DNA of 32,051 nt from Mycoemilia scoparia (lineage: Eukaryota > Kickxellomycota > Kickxellomycetes > Kickxellales > Kickxellaceae): assembly GCA_027575805.1 (NCBI GenBank), contig JANBPU010000182.1:1-32051 (forward strand), written 5' to 3'. The notes beneath the pieces are model-generated. The model worked only from the letters and a program-made list of their open reading frames with translations, was not told the DNA's origin and did not search any database. The position numbers and the translations under genes were made by a program. Position 1 is the stretch's first letter; each line of letters starts with the position of its first letter. Shown one piece after another: positions 29,930 through 32,051 of the stretch.

Positions 29930-31564
29930 TTACATTATTTTTGATGGGTCCCAACAAAACTTCTTTTGTCTAGTTTTTGATATACCATTCAACATTTCCA
30001 TTTCCTACGCCATATTACAGAAAAGACTTTTAGAATACACACTACTACTACACACACTGACTCACCCAAGCATCTTTTATACAAAAATAACCTCCAATAC
30101 TTACTTCTTCAGTTAACTCAAAATTACCAAGCTGGAAATTTTCAATCAAATGCTTGGTACTCGATGCTTTTGGAATAACCACAATATCATGCTGAAGCCC
30201 CCACTTTAGTAAAATCTTGGCCGCAGAAATATTACGCCTTGAAGATATTTGATCAAGTTCAGGCACATCCTCCTTTCCATTTATCAAATTTCCTTCTCCT
30301 AGACTGGAATATGCTTCAAATTGTATGCCCTTCTTTTTACAATAATCCAAAAGTTCCTTATCATAGATTAGGGGGTGGAATTCGCATTGGTTGACGGTTG
30401 GTAGTACTCTGGCATACTCATCGAACTCTTGTAGATGTCTGACTAAATAGTTGGATACACCAATGGCCTTGACTTTACCTTCATAATACAAATCTTCCAA
30501 GGCTCGCCAACTTTCTTTTCTGTCTTGCTTGTGTTTTATTGGGTCATCTGGCTGGCATCCAGATGTTCTGTAGCATTAGACATTAGAAGTGTTTTAGTAA
30601 AAGATGACACATTCGACCTATTTATATTCTTTTCATTTTATAATTGCAAAGTACATGTATAGATATTTACCCTGGCCAATGAATCAAATACAAGTCGATG
30701 TAATCCAAATTTAGATTCTTTAATGATTCCTCTACAGCTACATGTTTATTCAAATCATATAAATTCCTGAACCAAGTTATTTTAATAATATTGTGGTAAA
30801 ATTTTTTAAAATACTTACAATCACGGGCTTTCTGATACCCCTGTTGTCTTGGTGCTATTTTAAAAATAATTGAAGTTTACATTTACATTATTAAATCATG
30901 AAACTTTCTGGCAGAAATGGGCTATAATCCTTGATACTTACACAGTTTACTAGTAATCCAAATATCTTTTCGCTCAACACCATAATTATCTGGATCAGAA
31001 AATATTTCCGTCAAAGCTTGACCTATGGCTTCTTCGTTTCTATAAACCGTAGCTGTATCTGTTTGCAAGTATTAAAGTAAAACAAAATATTAATTATACC
31101 TATATCTAATAACCAATTTAATAATGTTTATTTTTTTAATGAGAAATTATATATATGATCAGATTTCATACAGCCTTAAACAAAAGTTGGGCCCTCAGAA
31201 ATTTCATATGAAATAACTAATAAATGGGCCAAATTATGAAGACCCATTTCTATCTATTCCACATCTGATCACTAGTGAATTTTCACCATATATAGACATA
31301 CCAATATGACGGTATCCAACTTTAATTGCCTCTTTTATCACAAACTTTACTTTTTCTGGATCTCTTTGTTGCCATGTTCCAATTCCAATACTTGGTATCT
31401 CTGTTTTATTGTTCAGAACAAACTTTTTGACTTGGTTTGCCAAAGCCTATAATAAAATATTATAATTAATCATGTGAACGCGAATAAATAAAATCTATCA
31501 AAGCTAATATATAATATATGTCTATGTTTTTGGAAATTTGATAATTAAAGGATATCCTCACCAT
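29930..31564 (-). CDS. NAD(P)H-dependent aldo/keto reductase, seven coding exons
   Basis: Exons in order: 31564-31562 (the ATG alone), 31446-31302, 31058-30942, 30854-30819, 30737-30671, 30567-30105, 30004-29930; 301 residues, normal for the family. All introns are GT..AG and phases close. The catalytic tetrad is Asp50 and Tyr55 (GYRHIDTATVY), Lys87 (WITSKL) and His120 (YLIHWPG). Further motifs are GKVKAIGVSNYLVRHL, VNQCEFHPL and the cofactor-binding VVIPKASSTKHLIENF. It reduces aldehydes or ketones, often sugars such as xylose, but the sequence does not fix the substrate. Exon 1 ends directly after the ATG (ATG|GTGAGG); the next exon starts at TTATAG|GCTTTGGC and no ATG exists in it, so the tiny exon is needed. 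Intron 2 (31301-31059) is mostly a copy of repeat R1. Confidence 0.88.
31156..31290 (+). repeat. Interspersed repeat R1, copy 3 (inside reductase intron 2)
   Basis: Starts TGATCAGATTTCATACAGCC and ends CTGATCACTAGTGAATTTTC; it aligns along its length with copy 4 although the middle has diverged. It lies wholly between the 5' splice site (31301) and 3' splice site (31059) of the aldo/keto reductase intron 2, on the opposite strand to the gene, and makes up over half of that intron. Confidence 0.65.
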
Positions 31565-32051
31565 GTTAATGCTGTCGACTCCTGATCTTTTATGTTGATT
31601 GGAATCATAAAATGGAATCAGGAATCAATTGATCATTGATATTTATGAATTGCAGGTATTATGGGTGATTAGCACATTAACTGACAAGTTCTTCATCAAA
31701 CGTGTATATGTGTCATATAGCTACCTCCAAAGGGGTAATAAGATACTTGATCTTCTTCTTCATCAAAAGTGTATCTAATTGTATTGCTATGCCTCCAGCA
31801 GATTCGGCTCATAATTTGTACACTTTAGGCTGATATCGGAGGGACTATTTTGGTATACTTTTAGAAGCAACTTTTCCAGCTCCCAGTTATACCAATCATA
31901 TGCATACGGTCAAGTTTCATGCCACATTAGACAAAAAGGCCCCTCCCCAAGAGTTGAATAGCAAACCGGCCTGTGGTTGAGCCAAAACCTGGAGTCCATT
32001 TCTGCCTACCTTGCATTTGATCACTAGTGAAATCTCGCCATACATACATTT
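31565..32051. other. Upstream region of the aldo/keto reductase
   Basis: Contains the reductase 5' region and repeat R1 copy 4. No other gene is visible up to the window end. Confidence 0.5.
31907..32041 (+). repeat. Interspersed repeat R1, copy 4
   Basis: Starts CGGTCAAGTTTCATGCCACA and ends TTGATCACTAGTGAAATCTC. It matches copies 1-3 and carries frame-breaking differences against copy 1. It lies about 0.6 kb from copy 3 in the same orientation. Confidence 0.75.

Overview
This is a piece of AT-rich eukaryotic nuclear DNA, most likely from a fungus and probably an early-diverging one (Mucoromycota-like). The evidence is short GT..AG introns (about 75-250 nt, one GC..AG), stand-alone sulfite oxidase without a haem domain, a MET30/SCON-2-type F-box/WD40 protein with its fungal hallmark segment, many CAG/CAA and AAT tracts, and a dispersed 5S rRNA gene. 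The lineage below fungus is an inference. I saw no bacterial-type operon, CRISPR array or prophage.

Layout. 1-332: last exon of an unknown gene. 333-4209: gene-poor, repeat-rich stretch with a 5S rRNA gene (2161-2280), one copy of an interspersed repeat (here called R1), a decayed reverse-transcriptase-like fragment (about 3092-3345) between two TATAAAAGG-containing direct repeats, and a small terminal-inverted-repeat element. 4210-6261: two small two-exon orphan genes on the minus strand. 7681-8988: sulfite oxidase. 9914-13246: large FHA-domain protein. 13542-14651 (minus): OST3/OST6 oligosaccharyltransferase subunit, divergent from the mitochondrial ribosomal protein mS35/Rsm24 gene (15156-16018). 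17120-18942: translation release factor eRF1. 19550-21961: a 12-exon eEF2-lysine methyltransferase (EEF2KMT/FAM86/Efm3 family). 21962-23370: unassigned spacer. 23371-26043: MET30-type F-box/WD40 protein. 26468-29043 (minus): membrane-anchored 5'-nucleotidase-family enzyme with an unusual acidic N-terminal region. 29930-31564 (minus): seven-exon aldo/keto reductase. The window ends in another R1 copy.

The genes are mostly independent housekeeping genes. Two loose themes stand out: translation (mS35, eRF1 and the eEF2 methyltransferase lie consecutively on the same strand) and sulfur (sulfite oxidase and the MET30-type regulator). Neither is shown by the sequence to be a functional cluster. The exon models were built by hand from splice signals, reading-frame phase and family motifs; all phases close, but no transcript evidence was available.

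I found no clear undescribed multi-gene system. The best candidates for novelty are the acidic N-terminal extension with signal anchor on the 5'-nucleotidase, the two adjacent orphan genes, the long FHA protein, and the R1 repeat family, which sits in an intron and directly behind a stop codon.
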